In this document: one piece after another, positions 8,672 through 17,156 of the stretch
How positions within the stretch are numbered: position 1 is the stretch's first letter
How the letters are laid out: every line of letters starts with the position of its first letter
DNA from: Pseudanabaena sp. SR411
GTDB lineage: Bacteria > Cyanobacteriota > Cyanobacteriia > Pseudanabaenales > Pseudanabaenaceae
Reading direction: 5' to 3'
Assembly: GCF_002251945.1 (NCBI RefSeq)
Contig: NZ_NDHW01000127.1
Span: 30 to 54,871 of the forward strand
DNA length: 54,842 bases
Notes under the pieces: model-generated
The model's database searches: none
What the model saw: the letters and a program-made list of their open reading frames with translations, nothing else
Told to the model about the DNA's origin: nothing
Translations under genes and position numbers: made by a program

Positions 8672-9460
8672 ATGACTTCGGCAATTCCGCGATCGCAATC
8701 TAAGTTCAACCTTAGTGCATACTTAATCAGCGACGGGCCAGCAGGATTTCTATTAAGTTGGGTGGCTGGTTTTGTTGATACTTCTGCATTTATCATTTTG
8801 TTTGGATTGTTCACAGCCCATGTGACTGGCAACATTGCATTAGCTGGATCTTCGTTTGTTAGTGCTGACACTGAGACAACTATTACTCGTTTGTTGATGT
8901 TGCCGACATTTGTAGTAACTGTCGCTTTAACATCTCTACTAGCTCGTTATTCTCGCAGTCAGCAATGGTGCGTGTTTGGAGTTTTGTTGACAGCAGAGGC
9001 GATCGCCTTAGCGGTTTTTCTTTCACTAGGCATGACCCTTTCACCTGCGCTTTTACTCGATGTCCAAGAAGAATTAATCTTGCCCATTGGCATTTCTGGT
9101 GTAATTGCCATGGCGATTCAAAATGCCCTGATGAAGGAGTCAAAAGGAGTATTTAAAAGCTACATTCCCACGACGGTTATGACGGGAAATACTACGCAAC
9201 TAACCATTGATGTTGTGCAGTTTTTTAGTGCGAAGTTGGCAAAGTCTCAAACAGAAGCAACGGAAACAGAAGCAGCGGAATCTTTGGAAAGAATTAGCCG
9301 ATTTATTCCTACGATCACAGGTTTTGCCTTGGGTGGATTGCTCGCAGCTTGCTTTGTCTTAGTTTCTGAATCTTGGTGGAGTCTATCTCTGCCTTTGATT
9401 ATTATTACAGTTTTAGCGATCGCTGCATTTGTCGAACATGGTCGCAGAAACTCTATGTAA
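8672..9460 (+). CDS. DUF1275 (YoaK-like) membrane protein
   Basis: A 262-residue integral membrane protein of the DUF1275/YoaK family, with about six hydrophobic segments. The family hallmark is visible near the N-terminus: AGFVDTSAFIILFG followed by TAHVTGNI, and later AIQNALMK and TTVMTGNTTQLTID. The physiological role of the family is not established. It lies between two secreted-protein genes on the same strand, with gaps of 116 and 58 bp, so it may be part of one transcription unit with them. Confidence 0.85.
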   Translation: MTSAIPRSQSKFNLSAYLISDGPAGFLLSWVAGFVDTSAFIILFGLFTAHVTGNIALAGSSFVSADTETTITRLLMLPTFVVTVALTSLLARYSRSQQWCVFGVLLTAEAIALAVFLSLGMTLSPALLLDVQEELILPIGISGVIAMAIQNALMKESKGVFKSYIPTTVMTGNTTQLTIDVVQFFSAKLAKSQTEATETEAAESLERISRFIPTITGFALGGLLAACFVLVSESWWSLSLPLIIITVLAIAAFVEHGRRNSM

Positions 9461-9518
9461 ATTTCGCCCAAACTGCGAAGCTCATCGATCTATCCTTTAA
9501 AATTTCACAGAAAAAATA

Positions 9519-10166
9519 ATGAAACAACGTCTACTAGCAATTTGTATCAGTTTGATAGTTCTTTTAGGATTATTCGCTGGCAACAGTGTTCAAGCTGAGC
9601 CACTCTCTTCACCTTTAACAACTCTCATCGCTGTAGCAGATGTTTCCGAATCTCCCACAGAGACTGAAGTATCTGAACCAGTAGCTGAAGTATCTGAACC
9701 AGTAGTTGAAGAAGTTAAAGCTTCTGAACCAGTTGCGGCATCTGCACCTAAAACTCCCGATGAAGCAACGAACTTACTTAAGCAATTAGAAACTGAGATT
9801 TTGCCCCAAATTGAGAGTGTCTTGACTCCAGAACAACAAGAAGATTTTGCTGCTAAAATTGCCGCAGGAACTAGTTTTCGTAAGGCTTTTAAAGCGATAA
9901 CTCTCACCCCTGCCCAAAAAACTAAGCTAAGTACTGTATTCAAAGCGATTCCCAAAAAAGATATCTTCGCAACCCTTACCCCTGCTCAAAAGAAACAACT
10001 ATTTTTGAAAAATAAACAGCTATTTATTCCTAGTTCCGCCGAAATTGGGGCAAAAATAACTGCTGGTATGCAAATGGCAAAGGATAAGTCACCCTTAGCG
10101 CCTTCGGCTGAGTCAATAGTCGAGAAAGTTACCGCAAAAATGAAGGCTATTGAGGAAAAAGAATAA
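9519..10166 (+). CDS. secreted protein with LTxxQ-type motifs
   Basis: A 215-residue exported protein. The signal peptide is ISLIVLLGLFAGNSVQA. It is followed by an acidic low-complexity segment with tandem SEPVAEV units (about 45-80). A helical domain then contains LTPEQQ, LTPAQK and LTPAQK again. The LTxxQ signature is shared with the periplasmic stress proteins CpxP and Spy, but overall similarity is not evident, so relation to Spy is an inference. The gene is followed after 2 bp by a small membrane-protein gene, which shows an operon. Confidence 0.6.
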   Translation: MKQRLLAICISLIVLLGLFAGNSVQAEPLSSPLTTLIAVADVSESPTETEVSEPVAEVSEPVVEEVKASEPVAASAPKTPDEATNLLKQLETEILPQIESVLTPEQQEDFAAKIAAGTSFRKAFKAITLTPAQKTKLSTVFKAIPKKDIFATLTPAQKKQLFLKNKQLFIPSSAEIGAKITAGMQMAKDKSPLAPSAESIVEKVTAKMKAIEEKE

Positions 10167-10168
10167 GC

Positions 10169-10402
10169 ATGGATAGCTTCATATCCCATCGTCTCACCGA
10201 TTGGCTATTTCTGGTAGCTGCAATAGTTGCCTCAATGGTTATATTTTCTTCGCTAGAGAAAGTTGCGCGATCGCTGTTCGTTCCATTTGTAGTTATAGCG
10301 ATTGGGCTTATTGTCGCCAAAGTTTTTTTTGGACTTACACCTCAGCATCTTTGGCATGAGTCAATTTATCTAATTCGGCGATTAGGGTCAAGTTTTTTTT
10401 AG
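10169..10402 (+). CDS. small membrane protein
   Basis: A 77-residue protein with two predicted membrane segments (WLFLVAAIVASMVIF and SLFVPFVVIAIGLIVAKVFF). Its ATG is 2 bp after the stop of the preceding secreted-protein gene, so it is translated from the same message. No family is recognised. Co-expression suggests a role in the envelope together with its neighbours. Confidence 0.55.
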   Translation: MDSFISHRLTDWLFLVAAIVASMVIFSSLEKVARSLFVPFVVIAIGLIVAKVFFGLTPQHLWHESIYLIRRLGSSFF

Positions 10403-10408
10403 GAAACC

Positions 10409-10522
10409 ATAGCAACGTAAGTTTTGCTTGGGACAAATCAAAACCCAAAAGATGAGTGGCGGCGCGAAGCGCCGCCACTCATCTTTTGGGTTTTATATTC
10501 TAGCTATCCCTTGAATTGCTAT
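10409..10522. repeat. REP-like hairpin element, copy 1
   Basis: Inner arms 10440-10465 and 10469-10494 are perfect 26-bp complements with loop GAA. The arm starts AAAACCC, ends in the core GGCGGCGC, and has the copy-specific middle AAAAGATGAGT. GGACAAATC precedes it. ATAGCAA at 10409 and TTGCTAT at 10516-10522 form an outer inverted repeat. The same architecture recurs at 24592, 36927 and 37893. Confidence 0.75.
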
Positions 10523-10617
10523 ACAACAAGGCGTAGCCTTGTTGTGGCTTTAAAAAATTACATTTCTATGGATATGAATAAAAAAGCAGCTCAAAGCGCC
10601 GCTTTTTTATTCATATC
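10523..10617. repeat. two further hairpins upstream of the permease
   Basis: The first has 10-bp arms (10523-10532, 10536-10545) with loop GTA. The second has 17-bp arms (10571-10587, 10601-10617) of GATATGAATAAAAAAGC. The second could terminate read-through from the operon on its left. Confidence 0.55.
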
Positions 10618-10664
10618 TAATTTTCTGATTTTGTAGTTATTCTAGCGGAATAGTTTTGAGAGAA

Positions 10665-10679
10665 TGTATACAGTATACA
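10665..10679. promoter_or_regulatory. palindrome TGTATACAGTATACA, copy 2, before the purine permease
   Basis: Identical to the site at 7149-7163. It lies 33 bp before the permease ATG at 10713, where a regulator would block transcription or translation. The half-site spacing does not fit the NtcA consensus GTA-N8-TAC (it is N7 here), so the regulator is unknown. Confidence 0.55.
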
Positions 10680-10712
10680 AGCATATATTCCAAGCAATCT
10701 AAGCAAGAAATT

Positions 10713-12155
10713 ATGGATGCAGATAAAGAACTGAACCCAGAAGAACAACTAGGTGAAGATATTGCTGAGCCGCCCGTGGTAACTAAATCAGGATTAATCT
10801 ATGGTTTAAATGATAAACCACCAGTTGTTGAAGCTATTTTTGTAGCTTTTCAGCATGTTCTTGCTGCTTTTGTGGGGATCATTACGCCTCCAATTATTAT
10901 TTGTAGTAGTTTGGGATTAGATGCGGCAAATACTAGTTATTTGATCAGTATGTCGCTTTTTGCTTCTGGAATTTGCACTTATATTCAATGTAAAAGAATC
11001 GGTCCTGTTGGTTCAGGTTTACTAAGTCTGCAAGGAACTAGTTTTGCATTCCTTGGTCCCATTTTAGGCGTAGGAACCGTTGCCTTACAAAAAGGAAGTT
11101 CACCAGAACAAGCTCTAGCATTAATTTTTGGAGTTTGTTTGTTTGGTTCTTTTGTAGCAATTATTTTGAGCCAATTTTTACATCTCTTTAACAAAATTAT
11201 TACTCCAGTTGTTTCAGGAACGGTAGTGATGATCATTGGCTTAGGACTAATTAAAACTGGGATGATCAGCCTAGCTGGTGGGGCTGTATCTTTAGCTCAA
11301 AAGGATGGTTCTTTTGGCAGCTTGCAAAATCTAGCCCTTGGCGGAACTGTTTTATTGATTGTGCTTTTTTTAACTCTTTCGAGTAATCGATTTTTAAGAA
11401 TGGGCGCGATCGCGATCGGGCTAGTAGTTGGTTTTATTATCTCTCTATTCCTTGGTATCATTGACTTTAGCTCTCTTAGTCAACTTCCTTTCTTTAGGCT
11501 TCCTGTTCCTTTCCGTTATGGGATCAGTTTTGACTTTGGAGCTTTTTTGCCTTTCATTTTGATTTACGTTTTGACTGCAATTGAAACCGTCGGTGATTTG
11601 ACTGCTACTTCGTCTATATCTGGAGAACCTGTTAAGGGTGGTGTATACATTCGTCGTATTAAAGGTGGCGTATTAGGAGATGGTGTTAATTCATTGATTG
11701 CGGCAGTGCTAAATACATTTCCTAATACAACCTTTAGTCAAAATAATGGTGTTATCCAAATGACAGGTGTAGGAAGCCGTTATGTTGGTTTCTTTGTTGC
11801 TGGAATCTTTGTCATCTTAGGATTGTTACCTGTTATTGGTGGTGTATTTCAAGCACTTCCTCAACCCGTTTTGGGAGGTGCAACTCTAGTTATGTTCGGC
11901 TCGATCGCTGTAGCTGGGTTGAATATTGTGGTATCCGCAGGACTGGATCGTCGTTCGATGATTATTGTTGCTGTTTCCCTAGGTTTAGGCTTAGGAGTGG
12001 TATTTGCCCCTGAGATTTTTGTTGGTAAGCCTCCAATTTTTAGCAATCTCTTTGGGTCTGCTATCTCGACAGGTGGTTTAACAGCAATTCTGCTCAGTTG
12101 GCTACTGCCTAGATCTGAAGAAGAAGTTCTTGTTGCTCAAGAAAATCCTGCTTAA
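10713..12155 (+). CDS. NCS2 uracil/xanthine/urate permease
   Basis: A nucleobase:cation symporter of the NCS2 family in the inner membrane, 480 residues from the ATG at 10713. The frame can be extended to a TTG at 10656, but that would place the 15-bp palindrome inside the gene, so I prefer the ATG. Diagnostic motifs are SLQGTSFAFLGPIL, ETVGDLTATS and QNNGVIQMTGVGSRYVG. The last favours the xanthine/uric-acid branch over the uracil branch, as NCS2 purine carriers carry QN-x-GVI-x-x-TGV-x-SR. About 12-14 membrane segments are visible. The substrate is inferred to be a purine base used as nitrogen source. Regulation by the palindrome upstream is likely. Confidence 0.88.
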   Translation: MDADKELNPEEQLGEDIAEPPVVTKSGLIYGLNDKPPVVEAIFVAFQHVLAAFVGIITPPIIICSSLGLDAANTSYLISMSLFASGICTYIQCKRIGPVGSGLLSLQGTSFAFLGPILGVGTVALQKGSSPEQALALIFGVCLFGSFVAIILSQFLHLFNKIITPVVSGTVVMIIGLGLIKTGMISLAGGAVSLAQKDGSFGSLQNLALGGTVLLIVLFLTLSSNRFLRMGAIAIGLVVGFIISLFLGIIDFSSLSQLPFFRLPVPFRYGISFDFGAFLPFILIYVLTAIETVGDLTATSSISGEPVKGGVYIRRIKGGVLGDGVNSLIAAVLNTFPNTTFSQNNGVIQMTGVGSRYVGFFVAGIFVILGLLPVIGGVFQALPQPVLGGATLVMFGSIAVAGLNIVVSAGLDRRSMIIVAVSLGLGLGVVFAPEIFVGKPPIFSNLFGSAISTGGLTAILLSWLLPRSEEEVLVAQENPA

Positions 12156-12169
12156 TGTCTATACAATTC

Positions 12170-12224
12170 AAAATCCAAGAAGTAAGGTTTGGCGCAAAGC
12201 ATCAACCCTTACTTCTTGGATTTT
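12170..12224 (+). terminator. hairpin after the permease
   Basis: Arms AAAATCCAAGAAGTAAG and its complement (CTTACTTCTTGGATTTT) close a loop of about 20 nt and end in TTTTA, 14 bp after the permease stop codon. Confidence 0.7.
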
Positions 12225-12243
12225 ATAGAACCCATTTGGCATC

Positions 12244-12468
12244 TTAGGAAGCTTTAGCAAGGCGCTTAAGCATAAACCTGATAAAGCAAAGATGAATTCT
12301 CGCATTAGCGTTGGCTAAAGTTCTGTAATCAATGTTTTGAGCAAACATTTCAAGCAAAGCCTTGTCATCGGAAAGACTTGCCTTAGTGCAAAGGGTAAAG
12401 AATGGCAAACCGAGAGAATCCACACCGAGGTTTTTCTTGATCCCAAGGGTTAAGATTTGCTTTGCCAA
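12244..12468 (-). pseudogene. internally deleted DDE transposase remnant
   Basis: The frame reads LGVDSLGLPFFTLCTKASLSDDKALLEMFAQNIDY and then jumps to ANANARIHLCFIRFMLKRLA. The first part matches my memory of the catalytic-core region of cyanobacterial IS4/IS5-superfamily transposases and the second matches their extreme C-terminus. The expected stretch of about 90 residues between them is absent. The N-terminal half is also missing. It is therefore a fossil, not an active element. Confidence 0.6.
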
Positions 12469-12773
12469 AAAATATGGATGAGTTGCGGTTTTTTGTCAAG
12501 AATCGTCTCTCCGAAATGACTAAATCTGTAATTGCTTCCCTTGTCGGTAGAGATTCCATACTGGATGATCTATCTGTTGCCTCTCTTTTGTTATTTGGTA
12601 TTACTATCATTGCGCGGCTTTCATTCCCTCACGTCTTAAATGACCAGTGCCTAGATGGTCAGATGGCATGTATTTTTCTGATCGCTCAAGGCTGACAAAG
12701 ATTGTATTTTCATAGCGATCCCAAAGAAATTGCTAAAAGATTACAAACAATTGCCCCTCATTCTGGAAATAAA
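12462..12773 (+). pseudogene. decayed ORF with an in-frame stop
   Basis: A frame from 12462 is stopped by TGA at 12693-12695 but continues in the same frame as QRLYFHSDPKEIAKRLQTIA to a second stop near 12773. The continuation looks like normal protein, so this is probably a broken gene, now 110 bp before ctaC. I do not recognise the family. It overlaps the end of the transposase fossil on the other strand. Confidence 0.35.
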
Positions 12774-12883
12774 TGACAAGATAGACCGTATGTCAATCTG
12801 TCCTGATTTAGAAATGAGCTGCTAGTAAGCTCCAATTGACCGAGATCCACTCTATAGGAGCAGCAAGATAGGGCAACCTAGTC

Positions 12884-13867
12884 ATGAAAAAAAACAACTT
12901 AATTTCAGTGGTCGTAATCATTGGGCTGATTTTTGCAGCTAGCATTTGGTACGCACGCAATAATGGCTTACTACCAGTTGCCGCAGGTGACGAAGCAGTC
13001 TTATATGACGGGCTTTTTAATACGATCTTGGCGATCGCCTTCGGATTTTTCCTGATTGTTGAGGGCGTATTGATCTATTCGATCATTAAGTTTCGCCGTC
13101 GTAAGGGTGATAACACCGATGGTCCCGCCATTCATGAAAACTTAAGCCTTGAAATCGTTTGGACAGCCATCCCCACCGTAATTGTGATGTGGGTAGCCAT
13201 TTATAGCTTTGACGTATACACCGCTATGCAAGGTACGCAAGATCTTGGTGGTATGGCTCATGGCGGTATGCATCAAACTGTGGCAAATGCTAATCATGAA
13301 AGAGGGGGAATGCCGATGTCAAAAGCAACTCTTGCCTCGTCCAATAGTGATGGTGTGCTAATGGCAGGTACATTACCTGCTGGTAGCGATGATGTTGTCG
13401 CAATTAATGTCAGCGCCATGCAGTTCGCTTGGATTTTTAACTACACCGACGAAATCGCAACTGCTGAACTCCATGTACCAGTTGGCAAAAAAGTACGTTT
13501 AAATATGAACGCTGTGGATGTGCTTCATGCCTTTTGGGTTCCTCAATTACGGATCAAGCAAGATGTGATCCCCGGACGTGAAACCTATCTCGAATTCACG
13601 CCGCGCGTGGTTGGAGAATATCCTGTAGTCTGTGCTGAGTTATGTGGCTCGTATCATGGCGGTATGCGTACCACGATGGTAATTGATACCCCTGAAGACT
13701 ATCAAGCATGGTTAAAGGAGCAGCAAGAGATTGCCAGTAACGATCCCGAAGCGATCGTGGCTACAAATTCAAGCCCATCGGTATCTCAAATGTCTGAACA
13801 AGAATATCTAGCTGGGAAAGTTGCTCAACTCGGCGGCGAACATCAGCACATGATGATGAACCATTAA
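12884..13867 (+). CDS. ctaC: cytochrome c oxidase subunit II
   Basis: The CuA-carrying subunit of the respiratory aa3-type oxidase, 327 residues. Two N-terminal membrane segments (about 7-24 and 45-70) are followed by a cupredoxin domain. CuA ligands are visible in DVLHAFWVPQL, in CAELCGSYHGGM (C-x3-C-x3-H-x2-M) and in the conserved aromatic region AMQFAWIFNYTDE. A Met/His/Gly-rich insertion (GGMAHGGMHQ, about 118-160) separates the second membrane segment from the cupredoxin fold, and the C-terminus is again His/Met-rich. These insertions might bind copper during assembly, which is an inference. It is the first gene of ctaC-ctaD-ctaE. Confidence 0.95.
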   Translation: MKKNNLISVVVIIGLIFAASIWYARNNGLLPVAAGDEAVLYDGLFNTILAIAFGFFLIVEGVLIYSIIKFRRRKGDNTDGPAIHENLSLEIVWTAIPTVIVMWVAIYSFDVYTAMQGTQDLGGMAHGGMHQTVANANHERGGMPMSKATLASSNSDGVLMAGTLPAGSDDVVAINVSAMQFAWIFNYTDEIATAELHVPVGKKVRLNMNAVDVLHAFWVPQLRIKQDVIPGRETYLEFTPRVVGEYPVVCAELCGSYHGGMRTTMVIDTPEDYQAWLKEQQEIASNDPEAIVATNSSPSVSQMSEQEYLAGKVAQLGGEHQHMMMNH

Positions 13868-13930
13868 TCAATGTGGCTGAGTCCAGATTGTTAAATACCA
13901 AAACAGCACTTATTTTACAAACATTTTCCT

Positions 13931-15598
13931 ATGACCCAAACCCTTACCCCAACCGAAAATTCGGGCGCATCGGGACTAGAACCCCAAAAAACTCTTTGGT
14001 GGGAATTTTTCACCTTTAGCGTTGATCACAAGATTATTGGGATTCAATATCTCGTTACATCTTTTGTATTTTATTTAGTCGGTGGGGCGCTTGCATCTGT
14101 GGTGCGCGCAGAACTAGCCACACCCGATTCCGATCTAGTCGATCCCGCCTTTTATAACAGCTTGTTCACAATGCATGGCACGGTCATGATCTTTTTGTGG
14201 ATTGTGCCTGCGGTAACAGGTGGGTTTGGTAACTACCTCATCCCCTTGATGATTGGGGCGCGTGACATGGCTTTCCCTCGTTTGAATGCGATCGCCTTTT
14301 GGTTGACGATTCCTGCGGGGATGTTGCTAATGAGCAGCTTCTTTTTTGGTCCTGCTTCCACAGGTTGGACAGCCTATCCACCTTTGAGCATTTTGACCAA
14401 TGAGCATGTTGGTCAAGCGATCTGGATTGGCAGCATTCTTTTGGTGGGAACCTCATCGATTTTAGCGGCGGTGAATTTCATTGTCACAATTTGGGCGATG
14501 CGGATGCCAGGCATGGATTTGTTTACCATGCCCCTGTTTTGTTGGGCGATGATGGCAACCTCAGTACTTGCTCTTTTAGCAACACCTGTCTTAGCAGGAG
14601 CAATGGTGCTATTAGGCTTCGATCTGTTGATTGGCACAAACTTTTTTAACCCTACAGGTGGCGGTGATCCCGTCGTGTACCAACACTTATTCTGGTTCTA
14701 TTCGCACCCTGCCGTCTATGTGATGGTTTTGCCTGTATTCGGGATTATTTCTGAAGTTTTGCCTCCCCATAGCCGCAAACCGATTTTTGGTTATAAGGCG
14801 ATCGCCTATTCCAGCATGATGATTTGTGCTTTGGGCTTGTTTGTATGGGCGCACCATATGTTTACCAGTGGCACACCTGACTGGTTGCGTGTTTTCTTTA
14901 TGGTGGCTACGTTGCTAGTTGCCGTACCCACAGGTATCAAGGTATTTAGCTGGGTGGCAACACTTTGGGGTGGTAAGTTACGCTTAGAAAGTCCTTTGCT
15001 ATTTGCGATGGGCTTTATCTCCACATTCTTAATTGGTGGTCTTAGCGGCGTAATGCTCGGCTCCGCCCCCATTGATATCCATGTTCACGATACCTATTTT
15101 GTAGTTGCTCACTTCCATTACGTCCTCTTTGGTGGCAGCGTTTTTGGCATTTACGCGGGGCTATATCACTGGTTTCCAAAAATGACGGGTCGGATGTTGA
15201 ATGAGTTTTGGGGCAAGGTACATTTTGTGCTGACCTTTATCGGAATGCATTTAACCTTTGGACCGATGCATATTCTTGGCTTGCAAGGTATGCCGCGCCG
15301 CGTGGCTCAGTACGATCCTCAATTTGCGCCTATCAATGTAATTTGTACAATTGGTGCTTTTGTACTGGCGATTTCTACAGTTCCTTTCGTAATCAATGCT
15401 GTTTATAGTTGGTTTAAGGGCGAACAAGCACCTGATAATCCTTGGAATGCATTGACGATGGAATGGACAACCTCTTCACCACCAATTCCCCATAACTGGG
15501 TTGGTGAGCCTGTTTTATTGAATGGTCCCTATGACTATGGCGAAGAATATAAAGAGGCTCGCAAAGAGGCGATCGCTGCATCTCAAGCCGCAACTTAA
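13931..15598 (+). CDS. ctaD: cytochrome c oxidase subunit I
   Basis: The catalytic heme-copper subunit, 555 residues with about 12 membrane helices. Visible signatures are the first heme ligand in FTMHGTVMIFLW, the CuB/His-Tyr region FWFYSHPAVYVMVLP, and HVHDTYFVVAHFHYV with the heme ligands. The motif is YSHPAV rather than GHPEVY, which marks the A2 branch of heme-copper oxidases, where the D-channel glutamate is replaced by the Tyr-Ser pair. This is normal for many cyanobacterial CtaD proteins and is not a mutation. It reduces O2 to water with electrons from cytochrome c or plastocyanin. It is 63 bp after ctaC. Confidence 0.97.
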   Translation: MTQTLTPTENSGASGLEPQKTLWWEFFTFSVDHKIIGIQYLVTSFVFYLVGGALASVVRAELATPDSDLVDPAFYNSLFTMHGTVMIFLWIVPAVTGGFGNYLIPLMIGARDMAFPRLNAIAFWLTIPAGMLLMSSFFFGPASTGWTAYPPLSILTNEHVGQAIWIGSILLVGTSSILAAVNFIVTIWAMRMPGMDLFTMPLFCWAMMATSVLALLATPVLAGAMVLLGFDLLIGTNFFNPTGGGDPVVYQHLFWFYSHPAVYVMVLPVFGIISEVLPPHSRKPIFGYKAIAYSSMMICALGLFVWAHHMFTSGTPDWLRVFFMVATLLVAVPTGIKVFSWVATLWGGKLRLESPLLFAMGFISTFLIGGLSGVMLGSAPIDIHVHDTYFVVAHFHYVLFGGSVFGIYAGLYHWFPKMTGRMLNEFWGKVHFVLTFIGMHLTFGPMHILGLQGMPRRVAQYDPQFAPINVICTIGAFVLAISTVPFVINAVYSWFKGEQAPDNPWNALTMEWTTSSPPIPHNWVGEPVLLNGPYDYGEEYKEARKEAIAASQAAT

Positions 15599-15686
15599 TC
15601 TGAAATTCTATGTAGGATGCGTTAGCGCAGCGTAACGCATCAAAACTTCAAATTTTTCTCCAGTTCATTTATCCAAACATTAATCT

Positions 15687-16307
15687 ATGCAAGGATCGAT
15701 CGCTCCAGTTACAACACAAGATGAAGCAATTCATGCTCATACCGCCGAAGCTGGTCACGCTGAACATCCAGATCTAAGGGTGTTTGGCTTGATTGTTTTC
15801 CTGATTTCTGAAGGAATGCTTTTCTTTGGCTTGTTTGCTGCTTATTTGACTTTCCGCTCAGTTGCCACGTCTTGGCCTCCTGAAGGTACACCCGAACTTG
15901 AACTTCTCTTACCAGGAATCAATACAATTATTCTGGTATCCAGTAGTTTCGTAATTCATCAAGCCGATCACGCGATTAAAGAAAATAAAGTCAAAGCGGC
16001 TCAGCTATGGTTTCTCGCCACATTTATCATGGGCGCGATCTTCATTGCTGGACAGATATATGAATATCAGCATTTAGAGTTTGGGCTAACCACGAATCTG
16101 TTTGCTAGTACCTTTTATGTCTTGACAGGTTTTCACGGCTTGCACGTAATTATTGGCTTGTCGCTAATTGCCGCAGTATTAGTGCGATCGCTTAAAACTG
16201 GACATTACAGCAACACGAGTCATTTTGGAATCGAAGCTGCCTCTGTATATTGGCACTTTGTCGATATTGTCTGGATTGTCTTATTTTTATTGCTTTATAT
16301 TCTGTAG
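15687..16307 (+). CDS. ctaE: cytochrome c oxidase subunit III
   Basis: Subunit III, 206 residues, the short form with five membrane helices typical of bacteria. Family motifs are LISEGMLFFGLFAAYLTFR near the N-terminus, TGFHGLHVIIGL, and EAASVYWHFVDIVWIVLF at the C-terminus. It has a His/Glu-rich N-terminal 30 residues before the first helix. It closes the ctaCDE operon and is followed within 6 bp by a strong terminator. Confidence 0.95.
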   Translation: MQGSIAPVTTQDEAIHAHTAEAGHAEHPDLRVFGLIVFLISEGMLFFGLFAAYLTFRSVATSWPPEGTPELELLLPGINTIILVSSSFVIHQADHAIKENKVKAAQLWFLATFIMGAIFIAGQIYEYQHLEFGLTTNLFASTFYVLTGFHGLHVIIGLSLIAAVLVRSLKTGHYSNTSHFGIEAASVYWHFVDIVWIVLFLLLYIL

Positions 16308-16312
16308 ACATC

Positions 16313-16347
16313 AAAAAAGAGGCGACGCATTGCGTCGCCTCTTTTTT
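16313..16347 (+). terminator. terminator of the ctaCDE operon
   Basis: Arms 16313-16328 and 16332-16347 are perfect, GC-rich in the middle (GGCGACGC) and end in TTTTTT. Because the left arm starts with AAAAAA it can also serve the lipoprotein gene that converges from the right. Confidence 0.9.
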
Positions 16348-16363
16348 AAGCAAATTCCAAAAT

Positions 16364-17002
16364 TTATTTCTCAATCTTGAAAGAGGTAATAAAGCGATCG
16401 ACATCGGATGCAGCAATTTTATCGGCAGCCCCCAATGCAAATACTTGATACAGACGATTGTCTGCAAGACAAAATCTTCCTTTCATGGATACATCAGTGG
16501 TTTGAACTTTGCCACTAGCTTCAAAATCACGGCAGGGAATATCGCCGAGTAAGTATTCCTTTTCTGACTTAATTTCGCCTTTGAGATTAGCAACTGAACC
16601 TTTGACAGAATCTGCTAACCCTTTTTGAACAGCCGCAGGATCGGCAATTTTGTTAGGAAAGTCGGCATAGCCCACAAAATATCCTGATTCATTGGCTTCA
16701 GCAATCACCATATTCAACTTGATTGTTCCCACATCAGTCTTTTGGTCTTGAGATTGCTCTTGTGGCTTACTAGGGAGTTGCACACTAAATTTCCCAGTCG
16801 ATGATTTGTAATCTTGCCAAGCATTAGTGGTTGCAGGCTTATCGCCCGTTTTAACTTCTGGTGTACTTGTAGGTTTGTCAGTGGGCGTTGCTGTAGCTGT
16901 AGTTTTTTGGGGAGGTGTATTCTCAGCTACAGGGGTAGACGGAGTGCAAGCACTGACTGCAAATAAGACTAAACCAGCGGCAAGGGAAATATACTTTTTC
17001 AT
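16364..17002 (-). CDS. predicted lipoprotein of unknown function
   Basis: A 212-residue protein with a lipoprotein signal: the lipobox is AVSAC with Cys19 as the acylated residue. A Thr/Pro/Lys-rich linker (20-60) precedes a globular domain that begins WQDYKSSTGKFSVQLPSKP. This opening, followed by alternating strands and a closing DVDRFITSFKI, recurs in cyanobacterial envelope lipoproteins of unknown role. It should be anchored in the outer or plasma membrane. It converges with ctaE. Confidence 0.7.
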   Translation of the reverse strand: MKKYISLAAGLVLFAVSACTPSTPVAENTPPQKTTATATPTDKPTSTPEVKTGDKPATTNAWQDYKSSTGKFSVQLPSKPQEQSQDQKTDVGTIKLNMVIAEANESGYFVGYADFPNKIADPAAVQKGLADSVKGSVANLKGEIKSEKEYLLGDIPCRDFEASGKVQTTDVSMKGRFCLADNRLYQVFALGAADKIAASDVDRFITSFKIEK

Positions 17003-17112
17003 GTGTGATTAAGATACGACCTTCGATTGGGGAATAAGCTTGAAGCTCGTTAGATACTATATCGTGCCTTGTAATCACACAAACCATTTTTTTGACAGGT
17101 TAGCTTTCTGTT

Positions 17113-17149
17113 AGTGATGAAGGCGGCGCGAAGCGCCGCCTTCATCACT
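17113..17149. repeat. REP-like hairpin, short copy, after rsgA
   Basis: Arms 17113-17129 and 17133-17149 are perfect 17-bp complements with loop GAA. They contain the same GGCGGCGC core as the 55-bp REP-like family but lack the AAACCC outer part. It starts 8 bp beyond the rsgA stop, so it probably also ends that transcript. Confidence 0.65.
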
Positions 17150-17156
17150 TGTATTG

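Noticed and set aside
10424-10636. Plus-strand ORF of 70 codons before the permease
   Set aside because: It spans two hairpins and ends in them. No protein features are visible.
10656-10712. Upstream TTG start for the NCS2 permease
   Set aside because: It would place the perfect 15-bp palindrome inside the coding region and add an unusual N-terminus. The ATG at 10713 is more likely.
14690-14730. Mutated proton-channel glutamate in CtaD (HPAVY instead of HPEVY)
   Set aside because: YSHPxV is the normal motif of A2-type oxidases, so this is not a defect.
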